From Puteibacter caeruleilacunae (GTDB lineage: Bacteria > Bacteroidota > Bacteroidia > Bacteroidales > Prolixibacteraceae), in contig SJCO01000011.1 in NCBI GenBank assembly GCA_005217565.1, forward strand, positions 167,070 to 231,069: a stretch of DNA of 64,000 nt. The letters run 5' to 3'. Numbering within the stretch: position 1 is the stretch's first letter; each line of letters starts with the position of its first letter. Below are positions 56,133-64,000 of this stretch, piece after piece. The notes beneath the pieces were generated by a model. It was not told the DNA's origin, did not search any database, and worked only from the letters and a program-made list of their open reading frames with translations. The translations under genes and the position numbers were made by a program.

Positions 56133-59100
56133 TTATTCCATCTTTTTGTTGATTGCCAGACGAACCGCTGGTTCTAAATCGAGTGAGTTTTTTTCTGATC
56201 TTCTATTGAATAGCTTATGCCACCCATATCTTAGTTTGTGCAATACCACCAAAAATGTAGGCATTAGCAACAATACGTTGAACAAACCAAATAGAAGCCC
56301 GTAAGCTACTGAAATAGCTGGTCCCTTTAGGAAGTAGGCACTTAGCGCAGGACTTGAAATAATAGGTGCCAGTCCTGCAATAGTAGTTACCGATGTTAAA
56401 ACGATTGGTCGGAATCGGGAATATGCCGATTCTTTCACTGCCTCGAAAAATCCCATTCCGTCTTCCAGCCGCTCGTTCAGCGTACTAATAAACACTAGTG
56501 TATTGTTTACAAATACACCTATCAGCGCTATGGTTCCAATCAAACTAAAGATATTTAATGGCATTCCGTGTACTAAGTGTCCAATTATAACACCAATAAG
56601 TGCAAATGGGAACAGGGTAAATACCATAAATGCCTGCGAAAACGAATTGCAGTTAAACACAATTAAGGCGATAATGAAAAACAGTACTAGTGGACCTACA
56701 ATCATCATCACGGTCATTAACTTTGATGACTGCCTTGCTTGTCCCTCTACACTATAACTAACACTAGGGTATTTTTCAATAATAGCGGGCAATACATTCT
56801 GTTCAATATCCATAATTGCCTTTGGAGCTGACACATTTTTATTTGCTACGTTAGCCTCAACGCGGATTTCTCTTTTCTCATCGATGTGGTCGATTGAAAG
56901 CGTTCCTTTATCTTCTTCAATTGTTGCGATTTCTTTTAACGAAATCCGTTCACCTATCGGTGTAACAACACGTGTATCTAAAAGCTGACTTTTGTCTTCT
57001 CTACCTTGCTCGGGGTAACGTACCCAAACTTCCACTTCTTCATCTCCTCGTTGCAAACTCTGAGCTTTAATACCAAAATACCCTCCCCGTATTTGCTTCA
57101 TTACATCATTTAAGGTTAGGCCTAAGGCTTCAGCATTGGGTCTTAGCTTAATCTTGTATTCCTGTATTCCCGACAAGTCGGTATCCGAAACATCGCTTAT
57201 GTCACTGTTTTTGTGCATTCCTGCCACCAATTCATCCTTCGCTAAACGTAGTTCCCTCAGATTGTCGCTTTTTAAAGCAATAGAAACAGGCATTCCAAAC
57301 AATGACGTAGTGGCTCCCAGTCCGAAAACCAAGCGTCGTGCTTCAGGTATTTCAGGACTCGTTTGGGCAATACTTCTCGATAGTTCAAATGAACTTACTT
57401 TTCGATCTTCACCCGATAGGAAAGTTACCTTCAGTTTCCCCTCGTTATCCAACGGACCTGTTATCACCTCCACAAACTTGATTACTTCTAAATCATCGTT
57501 TCGTTTTTGACTGTATTCTTCATTTACTTTCCAGCAAGCATCTTCAATATCATACAACTTACTTCTTGTCATTTCTGCCGAAGTGCCAGGAGGCATTTCA
57601 AGTTCGATAAAAACAGCATTATCATCAATGTTCGGGAAAAAAGTAACACTTAAAGTCCCGGTTCCCACTAGCAACAAACACCCAAACAGTCCGACAATAA
57701 ATACAAGTACAGTTAATAACCTCCCCCAGTTGCTTTTCAGTACAGCTAACGAAAACACGGGCATAAATGATTTATCGCGCAACCAATTCATTGCCCCTGT
57801 AAAAAACTTTTCCACTTTCGTTAACTTCACTTCCACTCTCATTCCTTTGGTGTGAGCCACATGCCCGGGTAAAATGATAAATGTTTTTATCATCGCTACA
57901 ACAAGTACTGCAATTACAACAAAAGCCATCTCTCCAAAAAACTCCCCAATCTGTTGTGGTAAGAAAAAGAATAGTGCGAATGCTGTTACTGTGGTGAGCA
58001 GTGAAATAATTACAGGAGTTACCATTTCTAACGTTCCGTCAAGCGCAGCCTTAATAGGAGTTTTACCCAATTCTTTTCGATGTCGGTATATATTTTCACC
58101 TACAACAACGGCATCGTCGACCAGAATACCAAGTACAAGAATGAATCCGAATAATGAAATGGCATTAATGGTCATATCCTGAATAGGTACCAATAGGAAC
58201 ATACCCAATAAGGCGATTGGTATACCTACCGAAATGTACAAAGCCAGATAGCGATCGAGAAAAAGGGCTAAAACAACCAAAACAAGAATAACGCCCGCAA
58301 TACCATTATCAAGCATGGTATCAATTCTCTCTTTAAGAATAACAGTACCATCTTCAAGAATTTTTAAATGTACGCCTGTATGTGTTGCATTATACTCTTC
58401 AATATAAGCTTTCACAAATTCTGCATTTTTTAATACATCCTGGTCATTTAAAGTATTAACGGTCATTGTTACCACAGGCTTTTTCTTTAAAAATCTTCCA
58501 ATGGCAGCATCTTTAAACTGGTCTTTTATCTCAGCAATGTCTTTTAAATAAACATTTTGTCCATCTCGGGTTGATGTTACTTTTATATTCTGTAACTCTT
58601 TCCCAAAATATCCCTTATTATCAGCTTTTATATTGATGGTACTAAACTCATCTTCAATTGTTCCACCAAATGTTTCTATGTTACTGTTTCTAATGGCCTG
58701 ACTTACTTGTGTCAATGTAATGTTGTACGTGCGTAAATCATTCTCGCGTACACATACCTCAATCTCTTCATCGGGTAAACCATCGATTCTTACGTTCGAT
58801 ATTCCATCATGGGAAATAAAGTCATCTTCAATTTTTTTGGCAATATCTTTAATCTCCAATAATGACAAATGCTCAGACATTATGGCAAAACTCATGGTCA
58901 GATTTAAAGGATCGCGCTTCTCAATTGACGGTTGCTCCACATTCACAGGAAAATTGGTAATCTTATCCACCGCATTTTTTACTTCAACAAGCATATTGTT
59001 TGCATCGGCATTTTCCAATAATTCTACCTGCAACGAAGCTTTATTATCCATCGATTGACTAGTTACCCTATCGATGCCATAAATACCTTTTAGGTTATCT

Positions 59101-59306
59101 TCTATTTTAATCGTAACAGCCTCCTCAACTTCGGCAGGACTTGCTCCCGGGTAAGCCACATTAATATCGATAAAACGAATCTTTTGCTTCGGGAAGTTGG
59201 TTTTTTGCGTATTAATCAATTGCATCACCCCAACACCCATTAGAATGAGCATTAGTAAGTTCACCAACGTGGGCTGAAGAATAAAAAATCTAATTAACTT
59301 TTTCAT
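56133..59306 (-). CDS. RND-family efflux pump inner-membrane subunit (system 2)
   Basis: A 1057-aa RND transporter with the canonical TM4 motif LGILVDDAVVVGENIYRHR (two Asp for proton relay, HAE-1 type) and the twin porter domains with the internal repeat. Terminal parts are FILQPTLVNLLMLILMG at the N-terminus and a basic tail. It is distinct in sequence and TM4 motif from the pump of system 1, so the two systems are not simple duplicates. Located between its adaptor and tolC with 1-bp gaps. Confidence 0.94.
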   Translation of the reverse strand: MKKLIRFFILQPTLVNLLMLILMGVGVMQLINTQKTNFPKQKIRFIDINVAYPGASPAEVEEAVTIKIEDNLKGIYGIDRVTSQSMDNKASLQVELLENADANNMLVEVKNAVDKITNFPVNVEQPSIEKRDPLNLTMSFAIMSEHLSLLEIKDIAKKIEDDFISHDGISNVRIDGLPDEEIEVCVRENDLRTYNITLTQVSQAIRNSNIETFGGTIEDEFSTINIKADNKGYFGKELQNIKVTSTRDGQNVYLKDIAEIKDQFKDAAIGRFLKKKPVVTMTVNTLNDQDVLKNAEFVKAYIEEYNATHTGVHLKILEDGTVILKERIDTMLDNGIAGVILVLVVLALFLDRYLALYISVGIPIALLGMFLLVPIQDMTINAISLFGFILVLGILVDDAVVVGENIYRHRKELGKTPIKAALDGTLEMVTPVIISLLTTVTAFALFFFLPQQIGEFFGEMAFVVIAVLVVAMIKTFIILPGHVAHTKGMRVEVKLTKVEKFFTGAMNWLRDKSFMPVFSLAVLKSNWGRLLTVLVFIVGLFGCLLLVGTGTLSVTFFPNIDDNAVFIELEMPPGTSAEMTRSKLYDIEDACWKVNEEYSQKRNDDLEVIKFVEVITGPLDNEGKLKVTFLSGEDRKVSSFELSRSIAQTSPEIPEARRLVFGLGATTSLFGMPVSIALKSDNLRELRLAKDELVAGMHKNSDISDVSDTDLSGIQEYKIKLRPNAEALGLTLNDVMKQIRGGYFGIKAQSLQRGDEEVEVWVRYPEQGREDKSQLLDTRVVTPIGERISLKEIATIEEDKGTLSIDHIDEKREIRVEANVANKNVSAPKAIMDIEQNVLPAIIEKYPSVSYSVEGQARQSSKLMTVMMIVGPLVLFFIIALIVFNCNSFSQAFMVFTLFPFALIGVIIGHLVHGMPLNIFSLIGTIALIGVFVNNTLVFISTLNERLEDGMGFFEAVKESAYSRFRPIVLTSVTTIAGLAPIISSPALSAYFLKGPAISVAYGLLFGLFNVLLLMPTFLVVLHKLRYGWHKLFNRRSEKNSLDLEPAVRLAINKKME

Positions 59307-59307
59307 G

Positions 59308-60399
59308 CTATGACTGTTTTGACTCCGCTTTATGACCTATTTGTTGGGGACGTACCTGCTCGGCAATAAGAATATCTCCATCATCCAACCCGTTTATCAC
59401 AACTGTATCTTCTTCGTAGGAAAGTACTGTTACTCTTTTTGTCGATACTACATTATTTGTAATGACATAAGCCTTGTTATCTCTTGTTACCAGATTTTTA
59501 GGTATGCGAACAGCCTTGTCCCATGACGCTACAGTTAATTTTCCCTCTAAATACATTCCTGCACGCAGAGAATCATCCTTTATACCCAGATAAACATTTA
59601 TTGACTGAGTTTTAGAGTTTAGGTTTTCGCTAATCCTTTTCACTGTTGCAGTGAAGTATTTGTCAATGCTTGAGGCATATAGGCTAATAGTGCCTCCAAT
59701 ATTTACCACTCCAATATCTTTAGGACTTACCCCAATTTGCACTTCATATTCATTCGTACCTATAAATTCTCCCAATTGTGCTCCCGGCTTTACTAAGTCT
59801 CCCTGATCGATATGTGCTTTGATTACACTTCCATCAAAGGGAGCATATAAACGAAATTTACTTAGACGCTCCTCCTTACTCTTTATGTTATAATAAGCTT
59901 TGTACACATTTCTGCTTGAAAGAAAAAACCTTAGCTGTGAGTCTTTCGTTTCTGGAAGTTCTGGCAAATTCTGATCAATAGCTATATTCGAAAGAAAACT
60001 CTCCCAGCGTGGATATTCATCAGGATAGTCGAGATCAATATCCGACATCGTTTTAGCAAGTACATTAATAAAGTCGTTTTTCTGTGCCTTCAATTGATAT
60101 CTAAATTCTGTATCGTTAATGGCAATCAGTAATTCTCCTTTACGATAACGCTCCCCATCGTCGAAGTTTCTTTTACTGCTGAGAACAATACCTTGCACCT
60201 CCGACACAATACTTACCTTTTCCGACGGTATTACTCTACCTGTAACATTTACAATACTATTTACAGTACTCAAACAAACCTTTTGTGTGTTAAATTCTGT
60301 TGCTGTAACTACTTTCGAAGTTACTCGCTGTTCCTTATTCTTGCATTGAACAAAAACAAGCAATAACAATACACACATTTGTACATTAATAAACTTCAT
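59308..60399 (-). CDS. RND periplasmic adaptor, lipoprotein (system 2)
   Basis: A 363-aa lipoprotein (LLLLVFVQC, Cys 19) with adaptor domains: VTGRVIPSEKVSIVSEVQGIVLS (about 52-74), a helical hairpin, FRLYAPFDGSVIKAHIDQGDLVKPG (about 182-206), then barrel strands and an MP domain. The start lies about 66 bp from the nearest operator (60465-60484), inside the 183-bp gap after marR, which carries two operators. Confidence 0.92.
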   Translation of the reverse strand: MKFINVQMCVLLLLVFVQCKNKEQRVTSKVVTATEFNTQKVCLSTVNSIVNVTGRVIPSEKVSIVSEVQGIVLSSKRNFDDGERYRKGELLIAINDTEFRYQLKAQKNDFINVLAKTMSDIDLDYPDEYPRWESFLSNIAIDQNLPELPETKDSQLRFFLSSRNVYKAYYNIKSKEERLSKFRLYAPFDGSVIKAHIDQGDLVKPGAQLGEFIGTNEYEVQIGVSPKDIGVVNIGGTISLYASSIDKYFTATVKRISENLNSKTQSINVYLGIKDDSLRAGMYLEGKLTVASWDKAVRIPKNLVTRDNKAYVITNNVVSTKRVTVLSYEEDTVVINGLDDGDILIAEQVRPQQIGHKAESKQS

Positions 60400-60464
60400 C
60401 CTAAAACATTATTTTGATTAGTATTCAAAAAATATTCATTCATGTTCGTTAAACTCTTTTGACT

Positions 60465-60484
60465 TTAGTTGTATAGCGAACTAT
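60465..60484. promoter_or_regulatory. Probable MarR operator, site 1
   Basis: TTAGTTGTATAGCGAACTAT is a near palindrome, 17 of 20 positions identical to the site at 60550. It lies upstream of the adaptor gene. Confidence 0.65.
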
Positions 60485-60546
60485 TTTTGCAAAAAAAATT
60501 TAAGTCCCGCACCTTATCTTCTAACGATCTTCTTTGCACCACACTT

Positions 60547-60572
60547 CAATTAGTTGCATAGCAAACTAATTG
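60547..60572. promoter_or_regulatory. Probable MarR operator, site 2 (best palindrome)
   Basis: CAATTAGTT and AACTAATTG (9-bp arms) surround GCATAGCA. It lies 11 bp beyond the marR stop, between marR and the efflux genes. Confidence 0.75.
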
Positions 60573-60582
60573 TTTAAAATTT

Positions 60583-61029
60583 TTACCTTTTTAACCTAGC
60601 TATAAATTTATTTGCCATGGTCATCAATTTTATCAATTCGTCTTCATCTGAACCGAACAACTCTTCTGTGAAACGTCTCAATATTTTTATTCCATGGATA
60701 GTCATCTCTGAGCCATGTTTTGTAGGATAAATAAGATTAGATCTTGCGTCTGCTGATGATTGTTCTCTTCTTATTAAATTGTTATCCACCATTGTATTGA
60801 TGATCCTGGTCATTGCCGATTTTCCCCTTTCGGTGCTCTGGGCCAAAAAGTTTTGATCACACCCAGGGTTATCACATACTGTCTTTAAAAGCCTTAACTG
60901 CTCGTGGGTTAAATCAAGAACCTTAAGCTCTTGGTTTAGCTTGTTTTGCATGCAAAAATGGAGCTCTCTAAATCGTCCTCCGAGTTCAATACTCAAAGGC
61001 ATATTATGTGATACATCGTATTTTTTCAT
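60583..61029 (-). CDS. MarR-family transcriptional repressor
   Basis: A 148-aa winged-helix protein. LTHEQLRLLKTVCDNPGCDQNFLAQSTERGKSAMTRIINTMVDNNLIRREQSSADARSNLIYPTKHGSEM is the MarR core, with DxR wing residues (DARS). Three palindromic sites flank the gene, one 15 bp upstream of its start and two between it and the adaptor gene, so it almost certainly represses itself and the RND operon. A phenolic or drug-like ligand would be expected to relieve repression. Confidence 0.94.
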   Translation of the reverse strand: MKKYDVSHNMPLSIELGGRFRELHFCMQNKLNQELKVLDLTHEQLRLLKTVCDNPGCDQNFLAQSTERGKSAMTRIINTMVDNNLIRREQSSADARSNLIYPTKHGSEMTIHGIKILRRFTEELFGSDEDELIKLMTMANKFIARLKR

Positions 61030-61044
61030 AGTGTAAATATACTA

Positions 61045-61064
61045 ATAGTTGCATAGCGAACTAA
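61045..61064. promoter_or_regulatory. Probable MarR operator, site 3 (autoregulation)
   Basis: ATAGTTGCATAGCGAACTAA lies 15 bp upstream of the marR start, in the 172-bp gap shared with the divergent FAD oxidoreductase gene, which it could also control. Confidence 0.7.
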
Positions 61065-61201
61065 TCATTTGATTAAAATTAACAGATTTTAACAGTTAAT
61101 AGGTCCTAACTTATAAAGTAAAACGATTGTTGTACTATAAACCAATACTTTTGACTTCTGAAATCGAATTCGACAGGTAATATATTAATACAATATTGAT
61201 C

Positions 61202-62608
61202 ATGAAAAATTTATTCATTTTTATAATACTGATAGTATTTACTCAAAGCACATTGGGACAGGAAAAGATCCACGATGCAGTGATTGTTGGTGGCGGCTTA
61301 GCAGGATTAAGTTCTGCATATTATTTGAACAACGAAAATGTACTGGTACTTGAAAAGAACGAAGCTACGGGTGGCCGAATTATTGATGGACAGTGGAAAG
61401 GTTTTCATTATCCGAAGGGAACAGAATATATGGGAGAGCCTGATGGTTTATTGAAGAAATTAATTAATCGTCTGGGATTAGAGTTGATTACTGTTCCTCC
61501 TCCTACCGATGGTATTAGTTACAAAAATAAAATCTATTCAAAAGATAAGATCAATGATTTTCTTCCGAATGAAGAGGTAAAAAAACAATTCATGCAACTT
61601 CAACGAAAGTTTGAAATGCTTGATAAAGCAACAGAAGATATTGTATGGGGGAATCAGCCTCTGGGTGAATATGCCTATCTCGATAATATGTCAGTTAAGG
61701 AATGGCTCGATAAGCAAAATATCCATCCTCTTATTCAGCAATATATCAATATCGAAAATCTTGGCCTCTTCGGAGCCAATAACGCTGAATTATCAATCTT
61801 ATATAACATCAACGAAATGGCTTATGACATTCCCGATCCTGAGGATTATCTGGAGAGTGAGGTGTATTCGTTTCCAAATGGGATGATAGAGCTGAGTGAA
61901 GCTTTACAACAACAGATGAAAGGTGATATTGAATTGGGTGCTGAGGTCATAGATATAAAAAAGCGATCGAATAATTTGATTGAAACGACCTACAGACAAA
62001 AGGGAACAACGAAAACTGTTCTCTCAAAATCGATAATCGTTACTACTCCTGCCCCTATCGCCCACAAGCTACTGAAGAATGAATTATCCTCTAAGGCAAT
62101 GAATAATCTTGCCAGGATTGATTATGGCCAGTATTTTACGGTAAATATCTTTACCTCGGAACGTTGGTTAAGTGAAGCTTGGACCATCTCAAATTTGGAT
62201 AATTTCTTTACATCGATCTATGATGTTACTCGCATGCAAACGCCTGTTGGTCATAATGGGGAAAGCATCATTAGCGCCTATATCCCTGCATTATCGGCAA
62301 AGGATAAGGATTTTATATATCAGACTGATGATGAGGTGATGAAGAAGACCACCCAGGAATTGGAGCAGTTCTTCCCTGGCTTTAGTAAATCAGTGCTGGG
62401 TTGTGATATTCAACGATTTAAATATGCCTATCCTGTGTTTGGCAAGGGTTATTATCATATCCTTCAGACGTTAAGAACAGATCCATCAACTAACGGTCCT
62501 ATTTTCCTAGCTGGTGATTATATGCAGTTTGCGGTTGTTGATGGTGCAATATATAGTGCTCATACTGCGGCTAAAAAAGTTAAAAAGTATTTGAAGTCTA
62601 TTGATTAA
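61202..62608 (+). CDS. Exported FAD-dependent oxidoreductase (amine-oxidase fold)
   Basis: The ATG at 61202 is preferred to a TTG at 61196. The 468-aa protein starts with a hydrophobic signal (MKNLFIFIILIVFTQSTLG) and then has the FAD-binding DAVIVGGGLAGLSSAYYL (about 24-41), the GG motif ATGGRI (about 56-61), and the C-terminal flavin motif IFLAGDYMQFAVVDGAIYSAHTAAKKV. This is the fold of amine oxidases, protoporphyrinogen oxidases and phytoene desaturases. A secretory signal on such a flavoprotein is unusual; it carries no twin-arginine motif. The substrate is unknown. It is divergent from marR. Confidence 0.85.
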   Translation: MKNLFIFIILIVFTQSTLGQEKIHDAVIVGGGLAGLSSAYYLNNENVLVLEKNEATGGRIIDGQWKGFHYPKGTEYMGEPDGLLKKLINRLGLELITVPPPTDGISYKNKIYSKDKINDFLPNEEVKKQFMQLQRKFEMLDKATEDIVWGNQPLGEYAYLDNMSVKEWLDKQNIHPLIQQYINIENLGLFGANNAELSILYNINEMAYDIPDPEDYLESEVYSFPNGMIELSEALQQQMKGDIELGAEVIDIKKRSNNLIETTYRQKGTTKTVLSKSIIVTTPAPIAHKLLKNELSSKAMNNLARIDYGQYFTVNIFTSERWLSEAWTISNLDNFFTSIYDVTRMQTPVGHNGESIISAYIPALSAKDKDFIYQTDDEVMKKTTQELEQFFPGFSKSVLGCDIQRFKYAYPVFGKGYYHILQTLRTDPSTNGPIFLAGDYMQFAVVDGAIYSAHTAAKKVKKYLKSID

Positions 62609-62682
62609 AAATTGTCGGACACCGTCGTATGATTGGACGTTTCAAGTTGTGCGTTAATATTGCGATAGTGATAGATTTAGAA

Positions 62683-62752
62683 GCGGTTGCTTAGTAAAAC
62701 TGGGAAGCTGAGAGCTTTACTCAAAGATCACCCAGTTGCACTTAGCAACCGC
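62683..62752. repeat. 22-bp imperfect inverted repeat (19 of 22)
   Basis: The arms 62683-62704 and 62731-62752 pair at 19 of 22 positions with a 26-nt spacer that itself contains AGCTGAGAGCT. It could act as a bidirectional terminator for the convergent genes or be part of a REP/MITE-type element. Confidence 0.6.
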
Positions 62753-62803
62753 AATAAATCAGTTGTTTTTTACAGGCCTCTTAACTTTTTTGTCTCGTTT
62801 CCG
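62751..62803. repeat. Dispersed intergenic repeat, related to 54713-54767
   Basis: GCAATAAATCAGTTGTTTTTTACAGG...CTTTTTTGTCTCG resembles GTAATAAATTCATTGCTTTTTGCAGAAGG...CTTTTTGTCTCG at 54713-54767, about three quarters identical with small gaps and in the same orientation. Confidence 0.5.
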
Positions 62804-62857
62804 GATCAAGTCATAAATGAGGCTTGTTCGGTTTACAACATAAAAGAAAACTTTGCC

Positions 62858-64000
62858 CTACTTCCTATAAGGAACAATCATATACGAATACGACATTTCC
62901 TTATTCTTAAGACGATAATTCGGACGAGGGTATGCTTTGCTTGCCCAGCTAGTTGTTCCTCCCACTCCCATCTGTTTTAGGTCGATGTTCAAGAATACTT
63001 GTGGTTTGCGTACCAGCTTGAATGAATAATCAGCCTCTTCAATATCAGCTTTTGAATAGTGGGATGCTCCAAAAGAAATCAAAGGATCTCCACACACTTT
63101 AATTCCAACACCATCAAGATTCTCCATACTAAACCAACGTACATCACTCTTGTATCCATTTTCCTGAGGACGTGAATATTCTACCCATTCCTCATCAACA
63201 GTTGAGTTATAGATTCCAACTTTCTCAACGTTACGATCCTGATACGAAGGTTGTGGACCAGCACCATACCACGAGATATTTTCAAATCCAGCACTTAATA
63301 CCATCGATGTTCCGAATCTTGGCATCAACTGATCAATATTACCCTGAGGCTTATAATGAGCATCAACTTTCAATCTACCATCACCCGAGATAGTGTAATT
63401 CATTTGGTAATCAGCATTAACCACAGGTAAATCGGCCTTAATCTTAATGCGCACCTCTCCAGCCCTTTCTTCAATATCAAACGCTGTAACCTGCCATGTA
63501 TTCGCGTTTCTCCAGATGTCCATACGCTTGATCGTTGGACTACCAAGCTTAGTTGCACCTCGGTCATTCTGCGTCGGTGCTCTCCAGAAATCAGGCTTAA
63601 TACCGCTTTCAAATACACTAACCCCCTGATAATAGTACCAGTCAATCTCACCTTCTTGTTTGTCGAAACACATTGAGAACTCATCACCACTGATGATCAC
63701 AAAGCGACCGCGTTTCTGCACTTTGATATTTGAGGTCGCAGCAACAGCATTGTTCTTTGGATATACACTTTGTGGCAGTCTAAACTGATCATACGCCACT
63801 TCATGCCCTTTAGGAACAAAGGTTGTTGCACTTTTTGTCTTAAAGTTAAATGTGATAAAATACTCATTTCCTTCATTCAACGAAGGCATCTTCACTTTTA
63901 TCTTCCTAGTCTTGCGCGGATTAATATCAAGATTGGTAATTGCCTCGGTATGTATAGTAGTTCCGTTTTCCTGGATACTCCATTCACCCATTACAACATC
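62858..64000 (-). CDS. GH2-family beta-galactosidase, C-terminal part (5' end beyond window)
   Basis: The frame is open through the right edge (no start visible; an internal ATG at 63991 is not the true start). The 380 visible residues contain the LacZ C-terminal Bgal_small_N domain: FWRAPTQNDRGATKLG, DQLMPRFGTSMVLSAGFENISWYGAGPQPSYQDR and VGGTTSWASKAYPRPNYRLKNKEMSYSYMIVPYR. Catalytic Glu residues lie outside the window. It would release beta-linked galactose; with GH110 and sulfatases it is the other half needed for an alternating alpha/beta galactan. It may begin or end another enzyme cluster to the right. Confidence 0.9.
   Translation of the reverse strand, partial: DVVMGEWSIQENGTTIHTEAITNLDINPRKTRKIKVKMPSLNEGNEYFITFNFKTKSATTFVPKGHEVAYDQFRLPQSVYPKNNAVAATSNIKVQKRGRFVIISGDEFSMCFDKQEGEIDWYYYQGVSVFESGIKPDFWRAPTQNDRGATKLGSPTIKRMDIWRNANTWQVTAFDIEERAGEVRIKIKADLPVVNADYQMNYTISGDGRLKVDAHYKPQGNIDQLMPRFGTSMVLSAGFENISWYGAGPQPSYQDRNVEKVGIYNSTVDEEWVEYSRPQENGYKSDVRWFSMENLDGVGIKVCGDPLISFGASHYSKADIEEADYSFKLVRKPQVFLNIDLKQMGVGGTTSWASKAYPRPNYRLKNKEMSYSYMIVPYRK

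Larger units (their letters stand above)
62609..62857. other. 250-bp gene-free block with imperfect inverted repeat
   Basis: Convergent 3' ends flank this block. It contains arms GCGGTTGCTTAGTAAAACTG (from 62683) and the inverted copy to 62752, followed by a dispersed repeat shared with 54.7 kb. The open frame through it is most likely not a gene. Confidence 0.55.

Noticed and set aside
62687-62980. Plus-strand open frame of 97 codons overlapping the GH2 3' end
   Set aside because: It runs through an inverted repeat and into the antisense of a clear GH2 domain. The short resemblance to a translated piece at 54.7 kb is explained by a shared DNA repeat.
1-64000. Search for CRISPR arrays, tRNA, rRNA, complete insertion sequences and prophage genes
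   Set aside because: No regularly spaced direct repeats, no tRNA-like TTCGANNC cloverleaf, and no transposase or integrase reading frame were seen.

Overview
The window comes from a member of the Bacteroidota, most likely a marine polysaccharide degrader of the Marinilabiliales/Bacteroidales or Flavobacteriia type. The evidence is two complete SusC/SusD pairs, each with its own FecI-type ECF sigma factor and FecR-type anti-sigma factor, together with sulfatases, many SPII lipoproteins, AT-rich intergenic DNA and weak Shine-Dalgarno sequences. No rRNA, tRNA, CRISPR array or intact transposase was seen. Nearly every gene is on the minus strand, so transcription mostly runs from high to low coordinates.

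Region 1 (1-29.3 kb) holds two adjacent polysaccharide utilisation loci (PULs). PUL1, in transcription order, is sigma (17879-17271), anti-sigma (17082-16099), SusC (15956-12573), SusD (12561-10765), a SusE/F-position lipoprotein (10738-9893), a terminator hairpin (about 9852-9878), then exported glycosidases resembling GH101/GH129, GH65, GH63, clan GH-D (GH36/27) and GH110 (the last cut by the window start). PUL2 is sigma (29269-28730), anti-sigma (28560-27595), SusC (27459-24115), SusD (24110-22641), a hairpin, two S1 sulfatases (22580-19788) and a clan GH-D-like lipoprotein (19746-18142). A GH2-type beta-galactosidase C-terminus lies at the far right edge. GH110, GH101/129-like, GH2 and sulfatases together suggest a sulfated galactan of red-algal (carrageenan-like) type. 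This is an inference: no endo-acting GH16 or GH82 enzyme is visible.

Region 2 (29.5-38.6 kb) carries small membrane proteins and lipoproteins, a tandem pair of 608-aa LamG-type surface lipoproteins and a small HEIGH zincin-like protein. Region 3 (38.7-45.3 kb) is a complete RND efflux operon (adaptor, pump, TolC) with a divergent AraC regulator. Region 4 (45.4-54.4 kb) is an accessory island of about ten small, mostly exported or lipid-anchored proteins of unknown function. It includes an Imm50-like immunity protein, an LRR protein, a DUF4419 protein and at least one gene broken by a homopolymer frameshift. Region 5 (54.8-61.1 kb) is a second RND operon led by a MarR repressor, with three near-identical palindromes that are very probably its operators. 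Region 6 (61.2-64 kb) has an exported FAD oxidoreductase and the partial GH2 gene.

The strongest unexplained signals are: paired stem-loops with nearly identical hexaloops in the anti-sigma/susC gap of both PULs; a 19-bp motif repeated exactly in front of two PUL1 glycosidase genes; two dispersed intergenic repeat families (36.5/47.8 kb and 54.7/62.75 kb); and the frameshifted gene in the immunity-like island.
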